Assembly (NCBI GenBank): GCA_964538625.1
Contig: CAZIGH010000015.1
Coordinates: 32,596-96,595, forward strand
DNA length: 64,000 nucleotides
Source: JAEUHM01 sp964538625
GTDB taxonomy: Bacteria > Verrucomicrobiota > Verrucomicrobiia > Verrucomicrobiales > Verrucomicrobiaceae
Direction: 5' to 3'
The position numbers were made by a program, and so were the translations under genes. Every line of letters begins with the position of its first letter. Positions within the stretch are counted from its first letter, which is position 1. Shown in pieces: positions 17,255 to 26,406 of this stretch. The notes below the pieces were generated by a model. That model did not search any database and was not told where the DNA came from. It saw only the letters and a list, made by a program, of their open reading frames with translations.

Positions 17255-19648
17255 TCAGGCAGAGGGATAGGGCACCCACATGTATTGCGCCCAGTTCTGG
17301 AAGTTCCGCTTCTGGAGTTCGCTCTCAAACGCTGCCACTTCCAGGCGCACTTCATCTGCCAGGGTCTGGATGAGACGCTCCATGGACGTGGCTTCTTCTG
17401 CGGATAGCACCTGTTTCTCGACGGCGTAGTTCGCAGCAAAAACCGCTTCTGGAAACAACCCGTAGGCGCACAGCACTGCCATGAGCCTGAGCAGCGTAGC
17501 ACGGTCGGTGCCCTCATCCAAAAGTCGCCTCGGGTCCTGGATGAAGATGGCGTCCACCTCCACCAGGCGACGTCCGATGGCCGGGCTGGCCAAGTGAGGC
17601 CCGAACAGTTGCTGAAGCTTTTCTTTCCCCAGTCGGCTGGCATTGGCCATGCCGCGGTTCGTCCGCAGGTCCATGAGTTCCAGACCCAGCTCACGCATCC
17701 AGGGGATGACACGCTCCAAGCTGGTGGTGCTGCCCTCATACACATGAGCCACGCTGATTTCCATCTCCACGAAGAGGAGGTCTTTCAACCGCTCGGGACC
17801 TAGACCCTCCAGAATCTCAAACTCGGTACCCTGGGTGTCCAGCTTGATGCCGTGCACCACGGGTACAGCTGCATCCGCCAGGGAAGCCGCCAGGGTAGTG
17901 GTGGTGATCTTTTGTTCGGTAACGGGATGAAAATACTCGTTGCCGGGATAGTCGGCTATGGAGCCTTTTCTCAGCGGCAAGAGAGAGGACCCCGTGGGAA
18001 CGTTGGTCATGTAAAGGGTGCGCTCACCACCAGTGCCGCTCAGCGCTTCATTGCGATATTTGAAACGCGCGTAGTAGCTGTCGGATGCCTGTCTTTCCAT
18101 CAAGGTCTGGTAGGAACCGGGATGCGGCTCATACACGATGATGTCCGCCACGTCACAGAAGCGGTGCCAGTGGGGCTGAAGGTTCCCTGCGCCGCCGACA
18201 TCTGCCAGGGTGAGCTGAAGGTCAGGCCCGAGTATGTCCCTCAGGCCTTTGCTAAAGCGCTGATTGCTGAATGTAGGCTTGGGCGCGGGCTTGGCTACCG
18301 GTTTGGCCACTGGAGCGGCTTGGACGGCAGGCTGGTCCCCTGGGTTTCTAGGCTTGGGCTTTTCTTCCTTTTTGCTCCCGGCCCCGAACCATTTGCCAAA
18401 GAAACCTTTGGGCTTCTCCGGCTTGTCCGGTTTTGCGGATTTCTCTTCTCGAAGCCCCATCTTCTGAAGCTGCTCCTTGGTGGGCAGGCTGATGGAGTTC
18501 TTTGGCCAGAAGCAGACTTGCAGGGCCCAACGCTCACCCTGTCTGGCTATGCCACCGCGGTGAATGGTATGGCCTCCGGTGAAGATGGCCAGTGTTCCCG
18601 CCTCCCCGGTGATCTGTTTCTCACCTGCCAAAAGATTCCGGCTCAGCTCGGTGTCATCCAAGATGTGGTCTCCGATGTGACCGACACTTCGGATCTCGGT
18701 GGGGATGGAGCCGAAAGCCTTCCGGACGGCCTTGTGCCTGAAGGGTGAGGAGTTCTGGCCGAAGTAGGGGAGATTTTTCGACTTGGCGTAAGCACCGAGC
18801 GCCCCAGTCCACTGCTTCCTGAGGCTCAGCCAAAAGCCAAGATCTTCCCAGGTGTGTGAGTTGGGATACAGGGAGAAGGGGCCGTTGGCCTCTGCCACGT
18901 CGTTCATGTAAACCATCGCTTTAGGCACTTCATACCCCAGGTCGTAGTGCATCTGGCAGGTCTTGGCCACGGGCAGCCCGATGTCGCTGTAAACCTCATA
19001 CCACTTGTCTCCTGGATGGGAGATGTGAAGCGCGTAACCAACACGGCTAAACTCCACGCCATACATGGCGGACAGTGCATCGAATACCCCAGCCTGGATG
19101 CAGTAATCCTTGAGTATCACCTGCTGAAGTTCCCCCGGCTCGCTGGAGAGCAGCTTGCCCTCACAAGTGGGCATCTGGCGCCGGAGAGCCTCTATGTCCG
19201 GCCTGAGGAACTCCTGCAGGGGCTCCAGCCAGCGTTTTGGCATGTGAAACTCCAGATAACCCTGCTCATGAAGCTGCTGCCCGCGCTCCATGGCTTCCCG
19301 GCTCAGTGGAAAGTCCGGGTTCAGACGGGTAATGAGCAGCTCAGCATCCTCGGCATAGTCCTTGACTCCCAGCCGGAATCCTTTCTTCAAAAAAGGTGCC
19401 AGCTCGGGGTCGATGTTGGTATCCGCATCAATGAGGCGATCAAACTTTTTGCGCAGCGGCTGTGCCCGGGCATCAAACTCCGCCCAGCGCTCCGCCAGGG
19501 TAGGCCAGCGGCTTCCCGCTTTGAAAATCTCTTCCCGGTGCGCGTCCATTTCGGAGATGATCTTCCGATACTCTCCGGCACCAGTCTCGCTGCGGTTTAG
19601 CATCCCCTCATAGGCGGGGTGACAGGAAAAATCGACGTCCAGATTCAT
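17255..19648 (-). CDS. Fusion of phytanoyl-CoA-dioxygenase-like and FkbM methyltransferase domains
   Basis: 797 residues from the ATG at 19648; a GTG 33 bases upstream is possible but unlikely. Residues ~225-385 form a PhyH-type Fe(II)/2-oxoglutarate oxygenase with the His-x-Asp pair in QMHYDLGYEVP, the SLYPNSHTWEDLG turn, and the distal His plus Arg in GGHTIHRGGIARQGERWALQ. A Lys/Pro/Ala-rich linker (~400-460) follows. The FkbM domain (~470-750) shows TLADVGGAGNLQPHW, IIVYEPHPGSYQ and GIKLDTQGTEFEILEGLG. The order suggests hydroxylation and methylation of the same product. It is separated from pseI by 90 bases that hold a weak hairpin, so it may be partly uncoupled from the Pse genes. Confidence 0.88.
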   Translation of the reverse strand: MNLDVDFSCHPAYEGMLNRSETGAGEYRKIISEMDAHREEIFKAGSRWPTLAERWAEFDARAQPLRKKFDRLIDADTNIDPELAPFLKKGFRLGVKDYAEDAELLITRLNPDFPLSREAMERGQQLHEQGYLEFHMPKRWLEPLQEFLRPDIEALRRQMPTCEGKLLSSEPGELQQVILKDYCIQAGVFDALSAMYGVEFSRVGYALHISHPGDKWYEVYSDIGLPVAKTCQMHYDLGYEVPKAMVYMNDVAEANGPFSLYPNSHTWEDLGFWLSLRKQWTGALGAYAKSKNLPYFGQNSSPFRHKAVRKAFGSIPTEIRSVGHIGDHILDDTELSRNLLAGEKQITGEAGTLAIFTGGHTIHRGGIARQGERWALQVCFWPKNSISLPTKEQLQKMGLREEKSAKPDKPEKPKGFFGKWFGAGSKKEEKPKPRNPGDQPAVQAAPVAKPVAKPAPKPTFSNQRFSKGLRDILGPDLQLTLADVGGAGNLQPHWHRFCDVADIIVYEPHPGSYQTLMERQASDSYYARFKYRNEALSGTGGERTLYMTNVPTGSSLLPLRKGSIADYPGNEYFHPVTEQKITTTTLAASLADAAVPVVHGIKLDTQGTEFEILEGLGPERLKDLLFVEMEISVAHVYEGSTTSLERVIPWMRELGLELMDLRTNRGMANASRLGKEKLQQLFGPHLASPAIGRRLVEVDAIFIQDPRRLLDEGTDRATLLRLMAVLCAYGLFPEAVFAANYAVEKQVLSAEEATSMERLIQTLADEVRLEVAAFESELQKRNFQNWAQYMWVPYPSA

Positions 19649-19709
19649 GGTTTGCGATGGCGGGCAAAGTGCTACTCGCACAAAGCAAAAGCCAATGCAA
19701 AGTGTAAAG

Positions 19710-19726
19710 CGCCCGGATTCAGGGCG
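19710..19726 (-). terminator. Weak GC hairpin between pseI and the dioxygenase/FkbM gene
   Basis: A 5-bp G+C stem with a 7-base loop is followed on the minus strand by a C/T-rich run. It lies in the 90-base gap that is the largest break in the island. It could reduce read-through into the decoration genes, but the stem is short. Confidence 0.3.
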
Positions 19727-19738
19727 GCAGCAGAAGCG

Positions 19739-20785
19739 TCATCCTGCCACGTGTTCCCAGCTCAATGGAGTGCCCATTTCAATCCGACGCACGGCGCGTT
19801 TCCCGATCACCGTTTCCCAATACTTCGGTGCCAGCCCAGCTCCCGGTCTGACGATCTTGAGATTCTCGGGAGAGAGTGTGGCTCCGGCTTCGATGTCACA
19901 AGCCGCGTAAATCGAGCGCCTGCGTGCCACGCTGGCCTTTTCCGCCTCGGTGGGTCCATAGTGAATCTTCCCGAGTGCCTGCCAGGCGCGCTCGCTCTCA
20001 GTCACAAGCGCCCTCATCTCCTCAGGCTCCATGCTGAAGGCGGAGTCCACTCCGCCATCTGAGCGGCGCAGGGTGAAATGCTTTTCAATGATGGTGGCTC
20101 CCAAAGCGACCGCTGCCACAGACACACCGACGCCAAGCGTGTGGTCTGAGACACCTACCTCACAGCCGAACATGTCCCGCAGGTGGGGCAGTGTGTGGAG
20201 GTTGCTATTCTCCGGAGTGCTCGGGTAGCTGCTAGTGCACTTTAGCAGGGCTAGGTCCTTGCAGCCGCCCTCTCTCAAGGTGCGTACTGCCTCGTCTATC
20301 TCTGCCAGAGTGGCCATGCCTGTGCTGAGGATGACCGGCTTGCCTGTGGCCGCCACCTTCTTGAGCAGAGGAATGTGAGTGCACTCAAAGGAGCCGATCT
20401 TGTATGCAGGGACGCTCAGCGTCTCAAGGAAGTCCACCGCCGTCTCATCGAACGGACTGCTGAAGCACACGAGTCCCAACTCCGCCGCACGCTTCATAAT
20501 GGGTGCATGCCACTCCCAGGGCGTATGCGCCTCATCGAAAAGCTCATGCAGGGACCTCCCCTTCCACAGCGAACCAGGGCTGTTAATCACAAACTCTCCC
20601 GCCCGCACATTCAGAGTCAATGTATCAGCCCGGTACGTTTGCAGCTTGATGCAGTGCGCCCCGGTGGCGGCAGCCGCTTCCACGATGTGCATGGCCCTCT
20701 CCAGAGAGCCGTTGTGATTGCCTGACAGCTCGGCGATGACAAAGGGCCTGGCTTGAGGTGCGATGGTGGTTCCGGCTATTTTCAT
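19739..20785 (-). CDS. pseI: Pseudaminic acid synthase
   Basis: 348 residues, the normal length. The NeuB/PseI TIM-barrel motifs are clear: PFVIAELSGNHNGSLERAM, HCIKLQTYRADTLTL, FSSPFDETAVDFLE, AYKIGSFECTHIPLL, PVILSTGMATLAEIDEAV, and the metal-site EVGVSDHTLG. A C-terminal antifreeze-like SAF domain follows (RRSIYAACDIEAGATLSPEN). It condenses the PseG product with phosphoenolpyruvate to give pseudaminic acid. The NHNG and SFE signatures fit PseI better than NeuB, and the neighbouring pseB, pseC and pseG settle it. It is 2 bases after the decarboxylase-like gene. Confidence 0.94.
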   Translation of the reverse strand: MKIAGTTIAPQARPFVIAELSGNHNGSLERAMHIVEAAAATGAHCIKLQTYRADTLTLNVRAGEFVINSPGSLWKGRSLHELFDEAHTPWEWHAPIMKRAAELGLVCFSSPFDETAVDFLETLSVPAYKIGSFECTHIPLLKKVAATGKPVILSTGMATLAEIDEAVRTLREGGCKDLALLKCTSSYPSTPENSNLHTLPHLRDMFGCEVGVSDHTLGVGVSVAAVALGATIIEKHFTLRRSDGGVDSAFSMEPEEMRALVTESERAWQALGKIHYGPTEAEKASVARRRSIYAACDIEAGATLSPENLKIVRPGAGLAPKYWETVIGKRAVRRIEMGTPLSWEHVAG

Positions 20786-20787
20786 GG

Positions 20788-22209
20788 CTAACGGCTTGGG
20801 GTTTGGCTCAGAAGAGCAAGCTCACGCTCCACGTCCGAGATAGCTTCTGCCACGTCCTCCGTGCGGGTGCGGTGGTTGGTGAATGCGGCGCGGATCACCG
20901 TGCCTCCGTTCATCGAGGTGGTTGAGAAGAAGCTGCGCCCCTTGAGCTGAAGGGACTGCACCACTCTGGCATTGAGCTGCGGATCATTCACAGCGCTGAA
21001 GCAGCATACGTTGGAGATGACAGGCGATCCCAGAGCGAGCGCCGGACTGCGCTCCACAAGCTCCCCCATGAAACGCGCCTGCTCACAGTTTTGAGCGATG
21101 ACACGGCCCAGCTGCTGCGGGCCATACGCTCGCAGAGTGGCCCAGACCTTCAAAGCGCGGAAGCTGCGAGACAAGTCCACACCATAGTCACAAAACCAAG
21201 GGTCTCCCCCTCCCAGCCCAGCCTCCTGTCCCTCCAGATAAGAAGGCCGCGCGGCAAAGGTAGCGCGGTGCCGTGCATGATCTCTGACCAAGAGAAGCCC
21301 GCAGTCATACTGAACGAACATCCACTTGTGAAAGTCCAGCGCCAGGGAGTCCGCACGTTCGATCCCCCGTACGAGGCGCTCCCAAGGCGCGCCTGCGATG
21401 CGTGTCCAAGCACCGAAAGCACCGTCCACGTGAAGCCACAACCCCTCCTCCCGGCAGAACGCGGCCATCTCCTCCAGAGGATCAAAACCTCCCCTGTCCA
21501 CGGAGCCAGCAGTGCCCACTACGCAACAGGGCAGCACACCCGCCTTCCTGTCCTCCTCCACCGCTCTGATGAGGTCATTCATCACCAGCCCGCCGCGTTC
21601 GTCCACCGGGATGAGACGCAAGGAGTCTGACCCCACCCCCACAAGCTCCAGCGCTTTGTGCACCGCATTGTGAACGCCTTTTGCGGCGTAGAATCCAAGT
21701 CTCGGGCTGGAGCTGATGCCGGCCTTGCGGGTGGCGTCCCCAAGCTTTGCCTGACGTGCCGTAGCAAAGGCGAGCACCGTGGCCTGAGACGTCCCACTCA
21801 CCAGCACACCGCTCGCACTGGAAGGAAAGCCAAAGCACTCCGCACACCAGCGGATCACCTCTCTCTCCACATAGACGGCACCGTGATCTCGTCCTCCGCA
21901 GTTGCTGTTCATGGCAGCGGCGACCAGCTCGGCCACTAGAGCGGCTGCGTTACCCGTGCCCTGCACCCAGCCGAAGAAGCGCGGATGCGTGTTGCCACTT
22001 CCGTAAGGCAGCACCTGGTTTACCATTTCCCTTGCCGTCTCATCCAAACCCTTCGCACCTTCAAGACGAAGGGCGGACCTGACGCTCTCCGGCACTGGTC
22101 TCCAGCCATGCTCACGGGCATTTTGAAGGTGGTCCACACAGGCATCCGCCACAGCGTGCAACAATGCGCGGAAGTCCTCCCAGTTCTCCGGGTCCAGGGT
22201 TTCGTTCAT
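20788..22209 (-). CDS. PLP-dependent group II amino acid decarboxylase-like enzyme
   Basis: 473 residues, the size of aromatic amino acid/glutamate decarboxylases. Visible motifs are THPRFFGWVQGTGNAAALVA (substrate entry), VLVSGTSQATVLAFATAR (phosphate cup), LWLHVDGAFGAW (Asp pairing with the pyridine nitrogen) and SLALDFHKWMFVQYDCG (the Schiff-base Lys). It overlaps the PLP-fold gene upstream by 4 bases and ends 2 bases before pseI. In this setting it may supply an amine or beta/gamma-amino acid, such as beta-alanine or GABA, for an N-acyl group on the sugar; that is inference. Substrate specificity cannot be read from the sequence. Confidence 0.85.
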   Translation of the reverse strand: MNETLDPENWEDFRALLHAVADACVDHLQNAREHGWRPVPESVRSALRLEGAKGLDETAREMVNQVLPYGSGNTHPRFFGWVQGTGNAAALVAELVAAAMNSNCGGRDHGAVYVEREVIRWCAECFGFPSSASGVLVSGTSQATVLAFATARQAKLGDATRKAGISSSPRLGFYAAKGVHNAVHKALELVGVGSDSLRLIPVDERGGLVMNDLIRAVEEDRKAGVLPCCVVGTAGSVDRGGFDPLEEMAAFCREEGLWLHVDGAFGAWTRIAGAPWERLVRGIERADSLALDFHKWMFVQYDCGLLLVRDHARHRATFAARPSYLEGQEAGLGGGDPWFCDYGVDLSRSFRALKVWATLRAYGPQQLGRVIAQNCEQARFMGELVERSPALALGSPVISNVCCFSAVNDPQLNARVVQSLQLKGRSFFSTTSMNGGTVIRAAFTNHRTRTEDVAEAISDVERELALLSQTPSR

Positions 22210-24122
22210 GACAAATGCTTCTCCAGGTCCGGCCAGCGAGAGGCCATCCAGTCGATTTTCGCCAGGACTCGCTTGGCATCCGCGATCTCACAAGCCAGTG
22301 CCGCTTCACGATGCTCGGTGTGACAAACGGCATTGAAGAAGCGGGCACCCAGCACGAGGCGGAGAAAAGCCAAGTTTTCGCTCAGAACCACGGGCTGACC
22401 TATGTGACATGGAAGACTAGCCAACGTGCGCTCCGTCTCCGAAAGGTCCGGCAGAATCGAGGAAATGTCCTTGTTCAGATGCTCGAACAACCAAGTGCAC
22501 TCCTTTTCTCGCAGCGCCCTGCCGTTTCCAATCACCTGAAAGGCCATGATGCTCAACTTCGCAAAGTCAGAACCCGCTACCTCGTCGGCGATGGGTTTGA
22601 GAAACGGGCTGCTGGCAAATCTGTCTGTCACTTCACTGCGAAACCGCTCAAACGCCCAATCTCGCACGGTGGCATCCGTCTGAGAATAAAGCTCCGCCTC
22701 AGCCAGCGCCGGCAGCCAGCGAAACAGCGGGCCTACACTGGGCTGCCAGGTGGGCTGTGGCAGTCTTTCACTCCACCACTCACCCCAGTTCACAGGATGA
22801 CTCACCTGCGGTGCCGCTGCCAGAAGGCGGGCGACGCTTTCCACCCTTGCCCTCATGTTTCGGGGGATCACGAGCGCTCCCGAGAACGGCGGTCCAGTAT
22901 AGAACTTGGAGCCTGACACTTGCACCATCCAGCCGAGGCGCACCATGTCTCCCAGCTCACGCGGCGCGGTCCGCATCTGGCACGCATCCACTACCACGTC
23001 GGCCTCACCTGGAAGCTGCTTCATCCACTCCAGGCTCGGAGCAGAAAGGCCCGTTTTGGACACGTGAAGCAGGTGCACGAGGAGCTGTGTGCCACTCTTC
23101 AGCGCGGCGCTTGCCTTCGCATCTACCTCTCTGACCTCACATACGCGGCAACTGCCGTCACGAATAGGAATCTCGACAATGGTGATCTCTTGGTCCGACC
23201 ACACGCGCGAGCCCTTCTGCGGTCCGTCGAAATAGAGTCCACCGCCCGCCATGCGCACGCCTTTGCCGGACTCATCCGGGGCAATCAAAAGATTCGTCAA
23301 GGGCTTACCAGGCTCGTCTTTGGCAAGTGCCATCAGCACTGCAAGGTGTTCGGTGTCCGTTCCAGACGGAGACAGGATGACATCCGCTTCCTCTTCTGAG
23401 AGGCCCAGCAGACGCAGTAGTTCTGCGGAGATCTTTTGCACCATTTCACGCAGTTCCGGCTTTTCGCGGCGCCAGAGTTCACACAGCCAGAAGCCATGCT
23501 CACTGATTGCGGAAGCCGTGGAGGAGGAGAAATGCACTGCCTCAGGCCTTGGGCGAGGACAGACCCCGTAGCGGTTGAGACCTGTGGAAGGATCGAGAAC
23601 CAAACGGGAGTCCCCGCCATTCAACAGAAGACTCTCCACCGGAAGCGCTAGCTCACCTGAAGATGCTTGAATCTGCTTCGCCTTTAGACCGCTCATGCGT
23701 GAGGCCAGCCAGTCCACATCCACTTGTTCCGGAAGGTAGCGTTTCAGAGTCTGCCTCGCCTTTTCGGGAAGCAGCGCCAGTAGTGCTAGCCCGTGGCGCA
23801 GCACGTCCTCCGCCTCGGTATGAGCCCGTTCACGCGCTTCCATACCCCAGCGGGCGGCAGCAGCGAGGGCGGCTGGCTCATGAATCAACTGTGGCCCCAG
23901 CAAAACCAAGCCGCCAGGACGCACGCGGAACGGAGCATCCCTTTCGTCCCCTATGGCAAAGCTGCCAGCAAAAGCAGGCAACAGCGCCTCCATGGAGGGG
24001 TCTGACTCCAGCGCAAGCCTCAACTGCGTGTGCGGCACCGTGCCGACGTGCACCTTGGGCTGCCTGCGCAGCAAGCGCTTCAACATCGGCTCTAGGTTTC
24101 TGAACAACTGAGGCGTGATCAT
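22206..24122 (-). CDS. PLP-dependent transferase-fold protein of unknown substrate, with extra N-terminal domain
   Basis: 638 residues. The first ~190 have no recognisable motif. From ~200 a fold-type I PLP enzyme is visible: ICP-type turn YGVCPRPRPEAVHFSSSTAS, ILSPSGTDTEHLAVLMALA (phosphate cup), ADVVVDACQMRTAPRELG (pyridine Asp and ring-stacking Gln) and VQVSGSKFYTGPPFSGALVI (probable Schiff-base Lys). The C-terminal ~170 residues are again unassigned. The DACQ and SGSK pattern recalls class V aminotransferases and cysteine desulfurases. It is translationally coupled on both sides (4-base overlaps) to the ATP-grasp and decarboxylase-like genes, so the three probably act together. Confidence 0.7.
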   Translation of the reverse strand: MITPQLFRNLEPMLKRLLRRQPKVHVGTVPHTQLRLALESDPSMEALLPAFAGSFAIGDERDAPFRVRPGGLVLLGPQLIHEPAALAAAARWGMEARERAHTEAEDVLRHGLALLALLPEKARQTLKRYLPEQVDVDWLASRMSGLKAKQIQASSGELALPVESLLLNGGDSRLVLDPSTGLNRYGVCPRPRPEAVHFSSSTASAISEHGFWLCELWRREKPELREMVQKISAELLRLLGLSEEEADVILSPSGTDTEHLAVLMALAKDEPGKPLTNLLIAPDESGKGVRMAGGGLYFDGPQKGSRVWSDQEITIVEIPIRDGSCRVCEVREVDAKASAALKSGTQLLVHLLHVSKTGLSAPSLEWMKQLPGEADVVVDACQMRTAPRELGDMVRLGWMVQVSGSKFYTGPPFSGALVIPRNMRARVESVARLLAAAPQVSHPVNWGEWWSERLPQPTWQPSVGPLFRWLPALAEAELYSQTDATVRDWAFERFRSEVTDRFASSPFLKPIADEVAGSDFAKLSIMAFQVIGNGRALREKECTWLFEHLNKDISSILPDLSETERTLASLPCHIGQPVVLSENLAFLRLVLGARFFNAVCHTEHREAALACEIADAKRVLAKIDWMASRWPDLEKHLS

Positions 24123-25201
24123 GACGGAGTTGACGCGTTTCCGGCAGGAGTCTGCCGGTGGCTACGGGTTTCAAGTATGCCTCTCTGCTCCAGGAAGGCG
24201 CGAAACTCCGGCTCCTCACCCAGGTGGCGATTCATCAGCGGGATGCGCAAGCCGGGATTGTGATTGCCCTCTATGATCCAGAACTGGTCCTCTGCCACCA
24301 GCACATCCCAGCCCACCAGATCGAAGGCCGGGTGGCGCTCGTGAAAGTCCAGCAGCGTGCTCTTGATCTCCTGCCAGAAAGGAATCTCCAATCCGATGAG
24401 GGGTGCCTGAGTATCCGGATGATGAGTGATGAGCTGCCGAGTCCCATCTGCGGCAAGGCGCTGCGCCTTGGTGCAGCGTCCCGTGTCCTCATCGATCTGC
24501 ACGATCAGCCCCCCATTACAGAAGTGCTCCACCGGTGCAGACGCAGCGGTGCCCACACAGAAAACCGGGGCCAGAAGCTGAGGCCGGCCCTCCAGGTTGC
24601 GGAAGAGGGTGACCCTCAGCGCATTCGCCGCGTCTGGATAGACGGCCCGAAGAGCCGGGTGCGCATTCAGATAAGGGTAGCAGACGTGGTGTGGCAGGGT
24701 CCTGACCAGCGCACGGAGGTCTTCTAGGCTGTGCTGCCTTCCGTTCACCATGATCTGTCCGTTCACCGTTTGAATGAAGAGCAAACCCACTCCCGTGCCC
24801 CCCTGTGCGGCCTTGACCACCAGCCTCTCCCCGCTGCTCACCCGCTTCAGAAACTCCTCCTCCGTCCATCCGCTGAACTGCCCTTCCGTGATGGAGCACA
24901 GGGCGCGGATGATCGGCAGCCTGCCAGCCATGTAGGCATCAAACACCAGCTTGTCATGCAGGATGAGCCACACGTGCTTGTTGGTCTGGAGCGTCACGCG
25001 GTAGCGATGCAGGTCTGGTATGAAACCTCGCCAGTTCTCATTCTCCGGTCTAAGATCAAACAGCAGGATGTGCTCTGAGGTGAAGCCCTTCATCCAGCCG
25101 TAGAGAAGCCGCCTCCAGCTGATGGTACGCGTCCACTTGTCCTTCCAGTTGTTGCGCAGGAAGGTCAGCGGATCAAAGCGGATGAGCTTGAGCTTGATCA
25201 T
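24119..25201 (-). CDS. Sugar-transfer-associated ATP-grasp ligase
   Basis: 360 residues from the ATG at 25201, which overlaps the upstream stop by 4 bases; an ATG 12 bases earlier gives a longer overlap. The ATP-grasp nucleotide loop is LVVKAAQGGTGVGLLFI. The C-terminal metal/ATP site is FDLVGWDVLVAEDQFWIIEGNHNPGL, with the Glu and Asn ligands. Together they match the 'sugar-transfer associated' ATP-grasp family (PF14397-like) found in surface polysaccharide loci. ATP-grasp enzymes form amide or ester bonds through acyl-phosphates, so this could attach an amino acid or other carboxylate to an amino group of pseudaminic acid. That role is inferred. Confidence 0.85.
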   Translation of the reverse strand: MIKLKLIRFDPLTFLRNNWKDKWTRTISWRRLLYGWMKGFTSEHILLFDLRPENENWRGFIPDLHRYRVTLQTNKHVWLILHDKLVFDAYMAGRLPIIRALCSITEGQFSGWTEEEFLKRVSSGERLVVKAAQGGTGVGLLFIQTVNGQIMVNGRQHSLEDLRALVRTLPHHVCYPYLNAHPALRAVYPDAANALRVTLFRNLEGRPQLLAPVFCVGTAASAPVEHFCNGGLIVQIDEDTGRCTKAQRLAADGTRQLITHHPDTQAPLIGLEIPFWQEIKSTLLDFHERHPAFDLVGWDVLVAEDQFWIIEGNHNPGLRIPLMNRHLGEEPEFRAFLEQRGILETRSHRQTPAGNASTPS

Positions 25202-26406
25202 GTTTGCAGCCACCCACTTTCCTCGGCCTTTTGCCGGGTCAACACCATTCGTATGAAGCCGGGTGGCGCGGAGCCATTCTCTGCCATTTCATACCCCAAG
25301 CTGCGGTTCAGAGAGATGTTGGCGTGGTTCGCTTCATGAGTGATTCCGTAGATCTTGTTCAGACCCAGGTGTTTGAACCCAAACGCAAGCCACGCAATGG
25401 CAGATTCGCGGCCCAGTCCAAGCCCCCTCATCTCCGCATCTCCTATGAGTCGGCCAGACTCCGCCACCCCGGCTTCGCTGTCGATGTTCTTGAAATGCAG
25501 CGTTCCCACCGGCAGCCCATCTCCCCGGCGTTCCATGACGTAATCCATGCGCCCAGGTCGCGGTCCATTGAACCAAGCCAGATGGGACTCCAGCGTCAGT
25601 GAAGCGCGCTTCTCAAAGGCCTTCTGCAAGGATTCCTGATTCCTCCACCTGACGATGAACGGGGCATCCTCCTCACTCATGGGCCGCAAAATCAGACGCT
25701 CCGTCTGGATCATCTCCGACTGAAAGGCGCGGAACAGCCACTGCGCCCTCCGCCAGTCCTCCATGTGGTCGATGTCCTGCACCCTCTCCACAGGCAGGAT
25801 GACTGGTGCCGAATGCGGGTGCGGGATCCATCTACTACGGTCCAGAAACGAATCCGCACGCCCCCAGTAAAACTGAGCCGCGTCATGGTAGTAGGTCTCC
25901 AGCTCCTGTGACCTCGTGAGGCGGTGCTCCGGCTGCCGCATCTCAATCCGTCCGTCCTGGCGTATCCGCAGTGCCCGTTCCAGCGGGTACAGATACTTGG
26001 CTACCGAGTAGGCAAAGTCAGCCCCGCTTTTCTCCAGCACGTCCAGCCCCCGTCTCAGATCAAAAGCTCTGACCATAGGCGCGGTGGCCACCAGGCAACA
26101 CACCAGCGATGGCTTGCGCCCGAGATCCGCCAGGGCCTGAATGCCGTGCACGATCACATCACGAATGCCACTGTGCGCGTCCGCCAGCTCCGGGGGGCGC
26201 TGAAACGGCACCTCGGCACCGTACTTTAACGCCACTTCCTTGATCTCAGCGTCGTCCGTGGAGACCACCACCGCGTCAAACAACCCGCTCGCACGGGCAG
26301 TCTCGATCGACCACGCGATCATCGGTTTGCCACAAAAATCCAGCACGTTCTTTCTGGGGATACGCCGGCTACCCCCTCGGGCTGGAATGAGAGCTATCAC
26401 TGACAT
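25198..26406 (-). CDS. pseF: Fusion of CMP-pseudaminic acid synthetase (PseF) and PseH-like N-acetyltransferase
   Basis: 402 residues. Residues ~1-230 are a CMP-sialate-type cytidylyltransferase (ALIPARGGSRRIPRKNVLDF, PMIAWSIETARASGLF, VVVSTDDAEI, LVATAPMVRAFDLRRGLD), activating Pse with CTP. Residues ~232-402 are a GNAT acetyltransferase (TERLILRPMSEEDAPFIVRW, acetyl-CoA loop GLGLGRESAIAWLAFGFKHL, ANISLNRSLGYE), matching PseH, which N4-acetylates the UDP-amino sugar. A Met stands exactly at the GNAT start, so an internally initiated PseH is conceivable. No free-standing pseH is present in the island. The start at 26406 overlaps pseG by 10 bases; an open frame continues upstream but lacks homology. 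Confidence 0.92.
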   Translation of the reverse strand: MSVIALIPARGGSRRIPRKNVLDFCGKPMIAWSIETARASGLFDAVVVSTDDAEIKEVALKYGAEVPFQRPPELADAHSGIRDVIVHGIQALADLGRKPSLVCCLVATAPMVRAFDLRRGLDVLEKSGADFAYSVAKYLYPLERALRIRQDGRIEMRQPEHRLTRSQELETYYHDAAQFYWGRADSFLDRSRWIPHPHSAPVILPVERVQDIDHMEDWRRAQWLFRAFQSEMIQTERLILRPMSEEDAPFIVRWRNQESLQKAFEKRASLTLESHLAWFNGPRPGRMDYVMERRGDGLPVGTLHFKNIDSEAGVAESGRLIGDAEMRGLGLGRESAIAWLAFGFKHLGLNKIYGITHEANHANISLNRSLGYEMAENGSAPPGFIRMVLTRQKAEESGWLQT

